A stretch of DNA of 64,000 nucleotides from Atrichornis clamosus (Eukaryota; Chordata; Aves; Passeriformes; Menuridae): positions 1 through 64,000 of the forward strand of contig WBMZ01009463.1 in NCBI GenBank assembly GCA_013400975.1, in the 5' to 3' direction. A model generated the notes under the pieces. It searched no databases, was not told the DNA's origin, and was given only the letters and a program-made list of their open reading frames with translations. This document shows positions 1-12,500 of the stretch, piece by piece (within the stretch, counting starts at the first letter, position 1; every line of letters begins with the position of its first letter). Made by a program: the position numbers and the translations under genes.

Positions 1-560
1 AGCCAGCGCCGCGCTGCCCCGACGGCCCGGCGAGAGGGACACGGCTGACACCGCCGCGCCGCCCGCCCTGCGAGCCCCGGACGGACGGGACGGGGCGCCC
101 CGCACGCCCGCTCTCACCTCGGCTCCCTTGCCACGCCGCGTACCACAGCAGGGGGAAGGCAGCGCCCAGGCACAGCGCCGTCAGCACCTGCTCGAGCCGC
201 AGCCGCATCTCCCCGCGGACTCTGCCCGCACGCCCCGCGCGCCGCCGCCGCCTCCGCCCGGGCAATGCCGGCCGGGCGTGTCCGCGCCGCCCTGCCCTAC
301 CCGCCCCCTGTGCCGAGGGCCGGGGCACGTCCTGCCCCGCCGGCCGCCGGAGGGGGCCGCCGAGCCCTCCCGCTGCGTATCGGCATCTCTCGGGGAGCGG
401 GTGGCCGTCGGTAGAGAGACGCAAAGTGCAGCGGGGACACCCGCTCCTCCCGCCGCCCGGCTTTCCCACGAGAGACACCAGCCTCGTGAACGAGCGACCA
501 CGCCAATTCCCGCTGCAAAGCCCCTAGCAGAGCCCTCCCTTGCCATCAGCCCTCCCGATG
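1..560. promoter_or_regulatory. CpG-rich promoter region of the MGAT4D-like gene
   Basis: This stretch is very GC-rich and full of CpG dinucleotides, and falls to AT-rich sequence after about 560. It spans the start of intron 1 (1-117), coding exon 1, and the presumed 5' UTR and promoter to the right of 208. No TATA box is evident. A TATA-less CpG-island promoter firing leftwards is inferred. Confidence 0.6.
118..208 (-). CDS. MGAT4D: First coding exon of an MGAT4-family N-acetylglucosaminyltransferase-like gene, probably MGAT4D (partial)
   Basis: On the minus strand an ATG at 208-206 opens 30 codons plus one base, ending at a consensus donor (GTGAGAG, reading from 117 down). The peptide starts MRLRLEQVLTALCLG and continues AAFPLLWYAAWQGSR. 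That is a short basic cytoplasmic end followed by one hydrophobic signal-anchor, as expected of a type II Golgi glycosyltransferase. From memory it resembles the N-terminus of MGAT4A, which begins MRLR and has a WYTTWQ-like end to its membrane segment. The MGAT4 family adds beta-1,4-GlcNAc branches to N-glycans; MGAT4D itself is described as a catalytically weak or inhibitory member. Position chooses MGAT4D over MGAT4A/B, because in human MGAT4D lies on the opposite strand just upstream of ELMOD2. The remaining exons lie beyond the left edge. Exon structure is well supported; the paralogue is inferred. Confidence 0.65.
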
Positions 561-3500
561 CTCAGACCCACACTGAAATACCTCTTGACTGCGGCAAGTC
601 TTTTCACGGCAAAAACGCCTCGGACCGGCACTTCGGCAGGTGCTGTTTAGCCCAAGTCACGACACTGTAATGGTTAACATTAGTTTGGTCATTGAAAGCC
701 AATGGGGCATTTGTTTGCATATTGCTTGTAAGATTGTATCAGGAAGCCAAGATGTGGTGTACAATTAATACATGCATTTAGCACAGTCACAGAATCAGGT
801 AAATAAAACTTTTCAGTTCACCTTTAACAAATAAGGAGGGCAAGCAGCTGCAAAATCTAACCCGATGAAAGTCTAACGTGCACTGGTAAAGGTATTATAC
901 TTCAGCCATTGTACTTGCTTCACACATGTGCCTTTCCATTTAGGCAGGCACGCCTCTTTCCCTTTTTAGGTCTTCAGCAATCCATAAGCAAACAAAACAT
1001 TAGTCACCGTTTAGAATACATCTTCTATAACATTGTTTATAAAGCGAAGAGATATCTTATTTACCAAGGGTCCTGAAACCACTTACAGCGACACAGTTCT
1101 AATAGAACCACCTGTGTTTTCTAAGAAAAAAATGTTCCTCCTTATACCTGATTAGCAGGTATTTACTGGCTTTTGCTTTGACATTTTGTTCTCTGACTTT
1201 TGCTCTCTACCTGCTCACAAACCTACCTTCTATTCCATTTCTATGATAAAGAAAATACAGTTTCCCTTTCTGCCTTGCAAACATTCAAAGGACAACTTCA
1301 GAAATCAGACTGGATTTGGGTAGCTGATAAAAGCAGTGAGCTATTTGCTATCTAAACTCTTACTTCCTTAGTGTACTACTAGCATATATAATTAATTACC
1401 TTATTTAACCAGAGGACACAGTATTTTAGATTTTTTTTTAAAATACGTTTATTATTAATACAGTATCTCTTCCCTCTGTTTCTCTATTTGCTTACTTAAT
1501 AACTTCATCTTATTTTATACTAAACCCCAAAATCATTTGGAATAGTGTGTAAAGCAATCCCAAATGCTACAACACTGGTGTCCAGACACAGGTGTGCTGG
1601 AGTCTTAATGTTAATGCTACCTTTATGTGCCACTCTTTATACTACCAGTATAGCTATGTCCTTTTTGGAAATCTTAGACCCCACAAATTGTATATTGCTG
1701 CTCTGGCGAGGTTAGCGTGACCTTCCTGTGTTTGAATTATGATATGGACAGGTTTATTTCTCTGTTTACTAATTACTTTGAATTATAAATGTTATTATTC
1801 ATTAATAATGCAGAAGACTGCTAGTAGCCTGCATCAGTATACAAATGGTGATCTAAAAATCTGAGTATGACTCCATAAATCACCATGAAGCCTCGAGTTA
1901 GACCTCACTATTCCTGGCCTGTACTCATTTGTTCTACACTTCCCTGTACCTTCTGTTTTTGTGTCTTTGAATTTTTTTACTGAGAAATCTTCTTTAAGAT
2001 AGACTTTGAATATGTATTTATAATTGGTTAATAAGATGCAATGCAATCATGACTCAATCCTCTTCTCCTACTGCCTCCCCATCATCATTTCTCTATCCCA
2101 GTTAACAAACTAAAAGCTCAAGGCACCAATTTTGATGGAGGATCAATGTAGATTTTGGCACTATTCAGTAAAATAGAGATTTAGAACTAAAGAGGAACAA
2201 ATGAGAAATATGTCCCAGATCATGACTAAAAGGCCTTTTAATTGACTGGTTGGTGTTCTATCTGTTATAAAGCCGAAGTGAATATGTAAATGGTGTAGTC
2301 AAGCAGGAGGGCTGCTGAAGGTAAGAAAACAGAAATCTAACACACATTTCATTTTAGCTCATTTTAAGAGCCAGTAAGAAAAAAAAAAAAAGCCAAGACC
2401 ATCACATATTTCCAGAAACTAATGACAAAATGACACAGTGTACAGGGAACGTCTGTGGAGACTGCCACTGACTGCATTAGATGTTATTTATTAGGGCTTA
2501 CTCTAAAGCAGACACAGTTACTCAGCCATGCTGAGTTGTGGTGATCATTTACTTGATGCTCATTTCATAGACTAGCTCATTAACGTTCAATGAGTTAGTG
2601 CATTAAGTGTTCCTCAAAAAAAAGAAAAAACCTGATAGCTGAGACTGTCATGAGCTTCCACTGCATTGGCACTTACTTGCAAGCAGGCTCCCTTATTTGC
2701 TTCATGCTTTCCCAGTATCTCCCTCCTGGTGCTCTCTTCACTTGTTATTTCACATGCTCAAGAACTGTGTACAGCCAGAATAAGATGCACTGGGGTTTTG
2801 GGGGGTGTTAAATGTTTTCGAGCAGTTTTACCTTCTGTTAGCAGACTTACTGCATTTTTGGCAAACTGACCATGTTTAAAAATACTCTATAGAAGAACAC
2901 ATTGCTGAGTAACCTCTAGCAGTCAACACTAAGGAAGTGATTCACTGGACTAGTTCTCCTTACCTGCAAGAAGGAGTTCCTAGGCTTGTCCTTGTGCTTT
3001 GTAACTGAATGTCTTTTCTTGCTCAGAAGATTGTTCCACATTTTTTATACTGTTTTCACACATCTGTGTGTAAGCAAGAGTAGAGATAAGAAACATTAAA
3101 ATAAATATTTGACAAAATACAGGGTCATGGGTGAGCCAAGCAATGGATTATTTTGCATGTGGGTTGTAGCTGTCCTTCATCTGCAAGGGTATACGAACAA
3201 AGAATAATTACCAGTAACAATACGTAATAGTCGCTGCCATGGAAAGTTTTATGACTACATAGAGATTCAACTGATACTGCTGGTTATTTGCCCTGCTGTC
3301 ACCTAAGAAATGTGATTTTACAATGTAAACAGGTCACAACCTTTACTTCAACCAAAGTCTCTCTGAAGGTAATACTGGCACTGAACATGAAAAGAGGAAG
3401 GTAGAATTTTTTTTTTAAGCTACTGCATTGTATTTTTGACTGTCTTAACATAATTTATGAATTGACTGAACATGATGATACAGAAGCATCTTGCACAATT

Positions 3501-5480
3501 CAAGTGCTAAAACTTGTGTAAAATCAAACATGCTGTTTCACAATTTATGAAAAAGCTGGGAAAAAAACTGTCAAAAAAGCACGCTATAATATTTTAAAAT
3601 AAATAAACTTAGTTACAGATTTTACTTCAAAATACAGATGTAAAGTGAAGAAAGCATCATATGAGCAAAAAAAAAGTATAAGCTAGACTAAAGCTTGCAT
3701 CTTTTAAACTCTCACATTTCAGAAGTGCTTAATTCAAAGCAAGACCTTAAAAACTGTTAAGGTTGCCTCAACAAATCTAATTATATCATAGAGAAGTATG
3801 GTGCAATGTATCACCAACACCAGATACTCTACACATCAGTCCTGGAGACTGGAAGCAAAGAGAACTGACTGAGAAAACAATCATCCTGTACTGTGTCTAT
3901 GTATTGTTACAGTAAATCAAAATAGGAAGGGGAACAAATTTCAAAATTGTAGTAGAAGTTACTTTGGTTCTTAATATTCCACACAAAAAAAGGAATTTCT
4001 GTTTACATATAAATATAATGAAAAAAATATTCATATTGGTATGAAGTTATTTTATCCATTAAAAGATGCCATGGAAAGTGAAACCCTTGAAGCAGCAGAA
4101 TGGTTTTATTTTGGTATAAAATATCAACAGAAGTCTCATCAGCTAGAAGTTTCCCTGTATTATTTGTGCAGACCCATGCTTTAAGGACGCACCCGCTGGA
4201 CTTCCTAAAATTCCAGTAGCTCATGCTTTTAATGAACTATCTCCACACAATCCATGCGTGGACATAAAGACTGACAGGAAGGACCTGACCACCCTTACAT
4301 TTCCTCAGGTTGTTACAATTCTTCTGCTTTCCCAACATCCAACTAACACCCTGCTGCTGCTGAAGGCAGGACTCCTGGGACAACAACCTTTCAGCCTAGC
4401 TATGTTTAAATACCACAGCAGCAGTGCACTGCCAAGTCATCTGATGGGAGGTATAGCACGATCATTTTTTCCCAGGATTATTTGCTTGGAGTTGTATCAC
4501 ATACAAACTAGGTGGGAGCTGTAACTTACACCCAGCTCCTGCAACACAGACAAATGTCTTTCTTCCAGTTTCTTTTATCAGTTCTTAGGAACTGGATCTT
4601 TTTTTTCAATATATTTTCTGGGTTTCGGCTATCTTGAACCAACCTATATGCAGGTAATGTGATAAAAGCATCATGTCTTCTGTCACCAAGTAAGAATACA
4701 TTTCAATAGAGATAGATACTTCAGCTTATTTTCATGCAATGCTCCAATGCTTTGAAAGTCAGATTGCTCACATAAAAGGTTACATTGCCTCTTAACATGC
4801 AACATGCACCACCTCTCCTCATAGTTTTTAAGAGTAGGAACAAGATCTGCAAACAATTGAAGTTCACACATCAGTGATTCCCCCACATGAAACTCTGCAC
4901 CCCTATGTGTGTAGGAATCCACAGAGAGGGTGCCAAACATGTTGGTCCACCCTCTGAAATCCTCTGTGGGACATAGGCCACTAGACCTGCTGTGTGACTT
5001 TTAATTTTGTGTAAAAGGTACTTCAATTTCCACACATCAAAAAATGTATCAGAATGTGGTCAAGCAAGTCCGTCAGCTCCCTTTCAACACTCCAAATTTT
5101 GCATACAATTCTGCTGTGTTCAACCCGTGTTTACTGAAACAATCTTTAATTATAATACAATGGAAGTAGTGACCGGAACTAAATGGAACACTTAGGCCGA
5201 ACCTCCATTCAGCAAAGGCAAGGCAGGATCCTTGGCAACGCATGCCTTTAAATCATCTAGCCCAACTGTTGCAAAATGTGGGATATCTAAAACTTTTCTT
5301 AAGAAAGGATGTTCTTTGATGTTTCATCTTTGTCTGCTTTCCAGCCTAATCAAGAAAAAGGGAGACTTAATCCATGACACAGAGAGCAGCCAACAAGCTC
5401 TCAGCGATGTCCAGGTGTTAGAAAAACAAATCACTTGTAGGTAGAATTGCCTTGTCAAGGTTTAGCACTGGACGTTTCAA
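561..5480. other. Intergenic region between the MGAT4D-like promoter and the ELMOD2 upstream LTR
   Basis: About 4.9 kb of AT-rich DNA with many stops in all frames. The few short ORFs (for example 2,666-2,869 and 4,258-4,524) have no recognisable protein motif and no splice-flanked structure. I see no exon, RNA gene or clear repeat here. It separates two divergent start codons about 6.1 kb apart, so it may hold regulatory elements, but nothing in the sequence marks one. Confidence 0.6.
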
Positions 5481-6015
5481 TGATCTCAGACCTAGGGGAA
5501 GGCTAACAAAGCTTGGGGAGAAGGATGTACCTCTGTGGTCACAATGGATGTCCCGCAGTAGACACAAAGAATGCAGAATTTAGGGGCCATAGAGACATCT
5601 GGCACAACTCCCAAGATAAATGTAACTTCAATAAAGCCATCAGTTGTGCTGAATTGGCTCCAACTGGGCAAAAAGTAATTCCAGCAGGGGCAGATCCCAA
5701 CTACCAAGTCACGGAGCACTGACCCAAGAAACCCACCCACCCAAAAGAGAAAGACTGAGCATGGGACAAATTGGCATGAGAAGTAAGAGCATCGTTAACC
5801 AACAAAATACTAATTAATAAGAGAACTATGTAACTTGTAGCCAGTGAACACTAATCCACGTGCTTGCTAAAATGTATAAATAATAAAAAGCTTTGACAGT
5901 TGGGGCGCCTGATCTGTGGATTACCAGGGAGCACTCGGGCCTGTGCAAGACTGAAACAGATAATCTGAGTCCCTCTCGAGTGTGTCATTATTGGCTTGCT
6001 GCACACCGGCTAGTC
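5480..6015 (+). mobile_element. Solo LTR of an avian endogenous retrovirus, adjoining the ELMOD2 promoter
   Basis: The right part reads like the promoter, R and U5 of an avian retroviral LTR. A TATA box (TATAAA, 5,875-5,880) overlaps an AATAAA-like signal (5,882-5,887). This is followed by GGGGCGCCTGATCTGTGG at about 5,903, ACCAGGGAGCACTCGGGCC, and an end with GTGTGTCATTATTGGC and GCACACCGG. No gag, pol or env sequence flanks it, so it is a solo LTR. The left edge is unclear (candidate TG starts lie between about 5,415 and 5,514) and I could not settle a target-site duplication. Class is uncertain, perhaps class II (ERVK-like). The type is recognised from memory of avian repeats. Confidence 0.65.
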
Positions 6016-6195
6016 AATCCGACTTGTGCGGACAGCAGAGACAGCCCTGGGCGGGGCAGGAGGCGGGCGGGCGCCGGGCGAGGCAGCCCCCCCAGGTCGG
6101 CAACGACCACCGGGACAGGGAAGCCTCTTCCCAGCCGGCACTTCCGCCGCGAGCCCGAGCGATCACTTCCAGGTCGGGAGGCGGCTTCCGGCGGG

Positions 6196-6240
6196 ATGCG
6201 GGGGGCGGCCGGGAGCCGCTCGGGCCCCGCCAAGCTCTGA
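6196..6240 (+). promoter_or_regulatory. Upstream open reading frame in the ELMOD2 5' leader (14 codons)
   Basis: An ATG at 6,196 opens a 14-residue reading frame (MRGAAGSRSGPAKL) ending in TGA at 6,238-6,240, 126 nt before the ELMOD2 start codon. It could only act as a uORF if transcription starts upstream of 6,196, which the sequence cannot show. Confidence 0.35.
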
Positions 6241-6366
6241 GGGGCCGCAGCGCCCCGGCCGCGAGGGGGCGGCGGTGGCGGTGCGTGAGGGGCGCGGTCC
6301 CGGGAGCAGCGCCCGGGGCCGGGCCGAGTTCGGGCCCCGCCGGCGCGGGGCCGCCGCTCGCGGAAG

Positions 6367-6511
6367 ATGTGGGGGCGCGTCTGGGGGTTCCTGTACAGCA
6401 ACTACTTTCGGTTCTGGCTGAAGTGGATCCTGCGGCTGCTGACGGGGAAGTGCGAGCTGCAGCGCGTCCTGGGCCGCGCGGAGGCGGGCGCGCGGCGGAC
6501 GCTGAGCGTAG
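6367..6511 (+). CDS. ELMOD2: ELMOD2 coding exon 1
   Basis: Holds the start codon and 48 codons plus one base. The donor is GTAATG at 6,512. The overlapping GTAGGT at 6,508 was rejected because only the later site restores the frame with exon 2 (..LSV-EHSLESSKNK). Confidence 0.93.
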
Positions 6512-9500
6512 GTAATGGAGGGGCCGGGGCAGGGGCCGCAGTGGAGCTTCGGACGTGTCGTGAAGAGCGGCAGAGCCTCAGAATCATTTAGCTTGGAAGA
6601 GACCTCCAAGATCATCGAGTCCAGCCGTTAAGCCAGCGCTGCCAAGTCCACCATGTCCCAAATGCCAATCCGCAGGTCTTTTAAGTCCCTCCAGGAATGG
6701 TGGTGACTCAACCACTGCCCTGGCGAATGCTTGACAACCCTTTTGGTGAAGACGTTTTCGCTAATACCCAACCTAAACCTCCCCTGGCACAGCCTGAGGC
6801 CGTTTCCTCTCGTTCTGTCACTTGTTACCTGGGCGAAAGGACCGACTCCCACCTGGCCACAACTTCCTTTCCAGTGGTTGTAGAGTGATAAGGTCCCCCC
6901 TGAGCCTCCTGATCTCCAGTAGCTGGAAACCAGTACCTGGTGTGCATCCCCTGAATTGTGTTTTCACTCTTCATCCCAGCTATTCGATGAGAATTTTAAA
7001 TCAATGCTAGAGCTAGTTTGCTTGTCTGCTTGCTAGGGAAATACCAGTATCTTCATAAAGTGATTCAGAAAGCCTACCTTTTTCCCCAGACTCTTCCCAT
7101 CACTTTGTGTATATGCTTTTACTTTCCTGTTACTAAAAAATGTACACAGCACAGACATAAATGCATTTTTTGGAGCTAAAGGAGGAAGAGTGATTTAACT
7201 TAACAATTCTGCTTGATGCAGAATTTTGATCTACAATAGCAATTCAAGAAACTATGCAGCATTTGTGTGGTTTTACAACAGCTTGCAGAAGTGAACTTCC
7301 TTATTCAGTAATAAACACAAAATAATTTCTGAGACTACGAAAATATCAATTGACGTATTTCTCTCTTGACACCTTTTCAAATTTGTTTTGTACATGTAAT
7401 TCATGTTTTACAAAATCCAAGACTACTTTCAGCATTGTACTCAAGAGTTATAAAAAATCTATGTAAATGAAGACATTCAGTTACCTGAAAACCTGTTCAT
7501 TTTAAGATTGAATAATTTTTTATTATATGTATAAAGGGATGCAAAATTTTATAATTCTTATATACTGCAAGAGCTACTATTACCAGTTATTTGAAACAGT
7601 TCAGTTTAACTGTAAGATCCACTTCTTTTCTGTATTGCAGAACATTCACTGGAATCATCAAAGAATAAGGTAAGAGGTACTAGAGATGAAACTGTAATAA
7701 GACCTTCTTTCAGAGACAGATCCCAGAAAAAGAACACATGCGTTTACTTTTTCAGAGTGGAGAATTGTAGAGGAATGAAAGGCAGAAAGGAGAGAACTTG
7801 GAATTTTGGGTTCTGTAGGCTTAGTTAAGGTTTCTGAAAAATAACCCCTTCAAATGTTTGTTTCCACTGAAACCTCAGCTTTGTTAGCTCCATCTCCTTA
7901 TTGTGAAACATTATTTCCTTGGCTGCACTTGTTTCAGTTGGATTAGGAAGAACATGTTTCAGTTCAGGAGTTGAAAGCCAACAAGAACCTAGACTAAGCA
8001 ACTCTCCAGCTTTTTATTCACTCTTTATGGAACTCCTGCTGTTAAAAGTCTGACAAAGTTACAAATTATGCTTTTATGTAATTATTGCAGATCTTTTATA
8101 TGCAATTTGAGCCAATTTATTGTAAGCAATTGCAATAAATTGACCCTTCTCCTCTTATAGTAAATAATACACACATAGTTATGCAGAAGCTGAGAACTAA
8201 TAATAAAGTAGATGATTTCTGCATTCCTCATAAAGTCATTTGCTGTGTTAACTTCCTAGGTTTTAAGAAATGCTGTACATGTTGAAGAAGCTGAAGCGGA
8301 GAAGTGTGTCAGAGATATAATGAAAGAAAAGAAAATTGAACAGAAGGATACAGGGTATGTTTGGAAACCTCTCTCTGTTCTCACTTCCTAGTATGTTCTT
8401 CCAGTTGCTTAACCTGATGCAATATTTAGGCCGTTCAACAGTAGTATTCAGAATGAAATTAGAAAATAAGTTGTGGTGATGTTCTCATCAGTTCTAGAAA
8501 ATAAATTGCAAAGTGTAAATTGATGTGGATTTGGGATTACTGCATCCCTATTTTGCAACTCCCTTCTGTAACTCCATATTTCTAAATAATATGATTATTG
8601 CATAGGCTGATTAAAAGAACTGTGTGATTGCTTAGATATATTTGAGAGAGTATAGTGATGCTGATTAATGTTTGCATTCATCTGCATAAGTAATTAGCAA
8701 ATGAGAGGGAATACTGAAATTTTTAAAGTTTAATGAAATGCTTCTTTGAAACTGTAAGTAACTTCTGACAAAGTTTGACTTTCAGACTTACAAAAAGTTG
8801 GGGGTTAGTGAAGGTACAGGGGTCAGAATGATATATGGAGTTTTCTTGTGTCATAACAGATTTTAGCTTTTTTTTTTTCCCATAATTTAAGGTAATAGAG
8901 GCTGACTGCAGCACTGGAATCAGCTAGAAATGTTTTAGGCATGCAAGGTCCATGTTTGAAAGATAAACATAAAGCACTTTCTATTTCTAGTGTTTACATT
9001 ACATTAACATAAGAAAGGTCTTGTCTGGTATTAACATAAGAAAGGTCTTATCTGGTATTTCAAGCAAGAATTTAAGGCTAACTGGGCCTGTTTAATAGCT
9101 TCTCTGTGGTGTTTTGTTATTATTTCAGGTTTAAGACAAATCTGCATATATCCTTACTGCAGATATCAGGTTATAAAAAACTGTATTTGAATGTGGAAAA
9201 CCTAAGGAAGGTCCCATATGATTCAGAAAATGAAGAGCATGAGGAACAGTTAATTGAGGTGAAATAATTTTTTTCATACAAAAGCTGTTTGTTTGATTGG
9301 TTTTTTCCCCTCCAAGTCCAATACCTTGAATGAACTTACTGGTAGTATTCTTAGCAGCTGGCCTATTTAAAGCTCTTTTCTACTTATAAACTGTAAAGCT
9401 ATTTTAGAAGTGACACATTAAAATAACACCTCAAAGCAAAACAAATTAGTAAACTAGAGTTACATGCACTGGAATTATTTTGTGTGAAATCAGACATAAC

Positions 9501-12500
9501 AACAACATGTAAGTAGCAAAATAGGATTGTGATGGGTCACAGAAGAATTGCTAGTAAAAAGGTATTTAACCTTATGCACATGTCTAACATTGTAAACCAG
9601 TAATTACTAAATTTAAAAAAAAAAAGACACTAGTATTTTCTTATTACTGCATCCCAGTCAATGTTAAGGAAGATAGTTTAATGCTGGAAGATAAAAACTA
9701 CCAGTATTTTAGGTAATAATAAATAATAGTAATCAAATAATATAATACTGTTTGGGGCTTTTTAAAATAACTTCTACTGTGCCAATATATTAGCCTGTTA
9801 TTTTCTTTGCACTTCATAATTATCTCAACTTGCTATGCAAATCCCAACATTGACTTGTTAAGTAAGTATCCACTGAGGATTTGTATTTCAGTTTATAGCT
9901 GCCCTATCACAAAACGATGCATAAATGAATTTCTGAGTTGAAACAACTCTTTGTTTCTTTAATATCAATACAGCATCTTTGTCCGTGAAGGGAAATTATC
10001 ACATTTAATGTTAAATGCAATAATTTTCATAACTGATGAGGTGAACCATTGTAGCAGACTCCAGATTGCCACTAACAGAAAAGAGCAGCATACAGATTGT
10101 ATCCTGTTCCTTGGTGAATGGTTCTAATGTGCAGCAGCAAGTGCTCTGAATTACATGACTTGGAATGCTTGACCAGCTGTGCATAACACAGAAGCATATT
10201 TGTGCAGCTCTGGAATTTGCTGATGCCTCATGAGAATCTGAAGGCCAGAATCAGCAAGCAGTGGTGTGACATCGGCTTCCAAGGCGATGATCCCAAAACA
10301 GACTTCAGAGGAATGGGTCTGCTGGGCTTAGTGAATCTGGTGTAAGTGAAAAGACGTTTCCTTTTAAACTAATTTTCAATATCTGTATTTCCTCTAGTTA
10401 ATGCTATTTCTAATAAAAACTGAGTAGAGGAAAATAGAAACCAGTACGTTCTAGATAAGTCTAGGTAGTCTAGTGGCTACACATCTGTAAACATGTGGTG
10501 TGGTTGGGTAAAGACAACAAATGAGGGAGGGGACAGAAGCTTGCTCCTTATTTTTTTGTTGTCATATGATAGATTTGGTGGGTTGTACCTAACTTGTCAA
10601 AAGCTTTAAAAATTCCTGAATTAATTACTGTAATGAAAAATAGACAAGTTAACATAGCTTTGCTAAGCTAATTTGTGGTCTAGGTTGAACTTCATATTTG
10701 ATGTTCAGATCACTTTTTTTTTTTAAACACTATTAGTTCATGCTAAATTTAATTTAATTTGCTACCTTTTCCTTGGTTTTCATTTTGTGCCATTTTTCAG
10801 TACAGAGTGGTTTCAACTTCAGTTTAAAGCTACAGATTATATATGTTGAACACAGTATTTTTTTTTATATGAACTTAAAATAATGGCATATCCTATTCTA
10901 CACTGCAGGTATTTTAGTAAGCATTACACCAACGAAGCTCGTCAGATCCTTTCTCGTTCCAATCACCCAAAGCTGGGGTAAGTCACTCTGTGATTTCTTC
11001 TGGCTTGTTCTGTGTAAGAACTCATGTGAACACTGCCACGTATGTGTCCAGAAAGTAAAGAGGAAAATATATGTGGAGTTTTTTTTCATTAAAGAATGAA
11101 AAAAGGGAAAATTAGAAAGCTGTGAGAAACCAAATGGAGAAATCAATTTCTGGCTGGGAACTATGTGCAGCTTCTTTTTTCAGAATGGATTTGTTGGGAC
11201 AAAAATGTTGTAAAATATTGTCTGTAGTTAACACAGTGAATGCCTTTAACATTGTAGTTAGTTTTATTTGTAACAGACTTAGATTGGATTTAGAAATTAA
11301 CACTTGTTTGTCCTCTCATTACTGATCCTGTGTTGGGATGGATTCCCTCTGAAGGTCCTTTTTTTTGCTAGGTTTCTGCTGTGTAATAAGTATATCCATA
11401 CAGATGTTTTGTTGTTCAGCTTTAACTTTGTTTTTGAAAACTTTGCATATTTAAACATTTAGCTAATTTTACAGGGAAATCTACTCTAAAACCAGTCAGA
11501 TAAAATAATCTGATCCATCTAGAGCCCAGTTAACTCAATGACCTACCAAGAACAGGAGTCCTTTATGGCTTTGTTTGTAAATAACATTACTCTGTGCAAC
11601 TGTGTCATGAATAGGGTATCTGAGAGTTTTTGCTCAATTAAATAATCATAGAATTGACACAAATTAATTAATTTTTACTTTTTCTTCTTCCACAAACACT
11701 TTAGCTGTTGTTCAAGAATTTCTATTGTGATGTTTTTTATACCATGCAACAGAAACCCAGATTTTTTTCAGCTTGAAGAGGTTGAAATAGCCGTTCTGTT
11801 TACACTGCAATAATGTTTTTGACATTTATTTTTAATATTCCAGCCAATCTGAGGATTTCAAATTAGCAGGTTGAAGTCCATGTTGATTAGCCTTACCATC
11901 TCAATATTGCAATAACTTTTACATGGTTGGATGCACCAGGGAATGATCTGTAGGCTGGAGTCAGCTTGTCAACAAGTATCACAGGAAAAATGTTGAGTCT
12001 CACAGCTATCCTAAAGCAGCCTGTTTCAGGGAAGCTTTTAAGTCTTTGGATCTGTAAGTTAAAAGGAGCGCCATGATTTGCATTGCAGATATTCCTATGC
12101 CATAGTTGGGATCAATCTGACAGAGATGGCATACAGCTTGCTCAAGAACGGTGCTTTAAAGGCTCATCTCTACAACGTGGTCTCTGGGTTGCCACAGATG
12201 GAGCACTTCCATCAGTTTTACTGTAAGTATCTGTCTCTTCTCTTGTACAGACTACTGAGGGGAGACCAAAACATAGATTTTGGGCTCTTTGGAGTGCGTT
12301 TCCACTCTTTTCTCATTAGGCAGAGCAAGTTGTTTGTCTTCTGGATCAAATACTGGAAACACACCTGATGCTTAAACATTGTGCTGCAGAAATGTTCCCT
12401 TAAGGGATAATTTCTCTGGCTCTCTGTATATTAGGCACTGCAGTTTGCAAACTCAGTATTTGCAGACTTACATTTTTACTCATTATTATATCCAAAAATC

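Larger units (their letters stand above)
6016..6560 (+). promoter_or_regulatory. CpG-island promoter and 5' UTR of ELMOD2
   Basis: Extremely GC-rich sequence runs from about 6,040 to 6,560 around the ELMOD2 start codon. It contains Sp1-type boxes (GGGCGGGGC near 6,050 and GGCGGGCGGG just after) and ETS-type cores (ACTTCCGCC near 6,140 and CTTCCGG near 6,185). No TATA box is seen inside the island, consistent with a broad housekeeping promoter. The transcription start is not determined. The core boxes are seen in the sequence; their use is inferred. Confidence 0.7.

Noticed and set aside
128..670. 180-codon plus-strand ORF at the left edge
   Set aside because: Proline/arginine-rich translation of a CpG island, overlapping the minus-strand MGAT4D-like exon; no domain or splice logic.
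5893..6515. Several long overlapping ORFs in both strands around the ELMOD2 promoter
   Set aside because: GC-rich sequence has few stop codons; the frames cross the LTR/CpG-island boundary and none resembles a protein except the ELMOD2 frame starting at 6,367.
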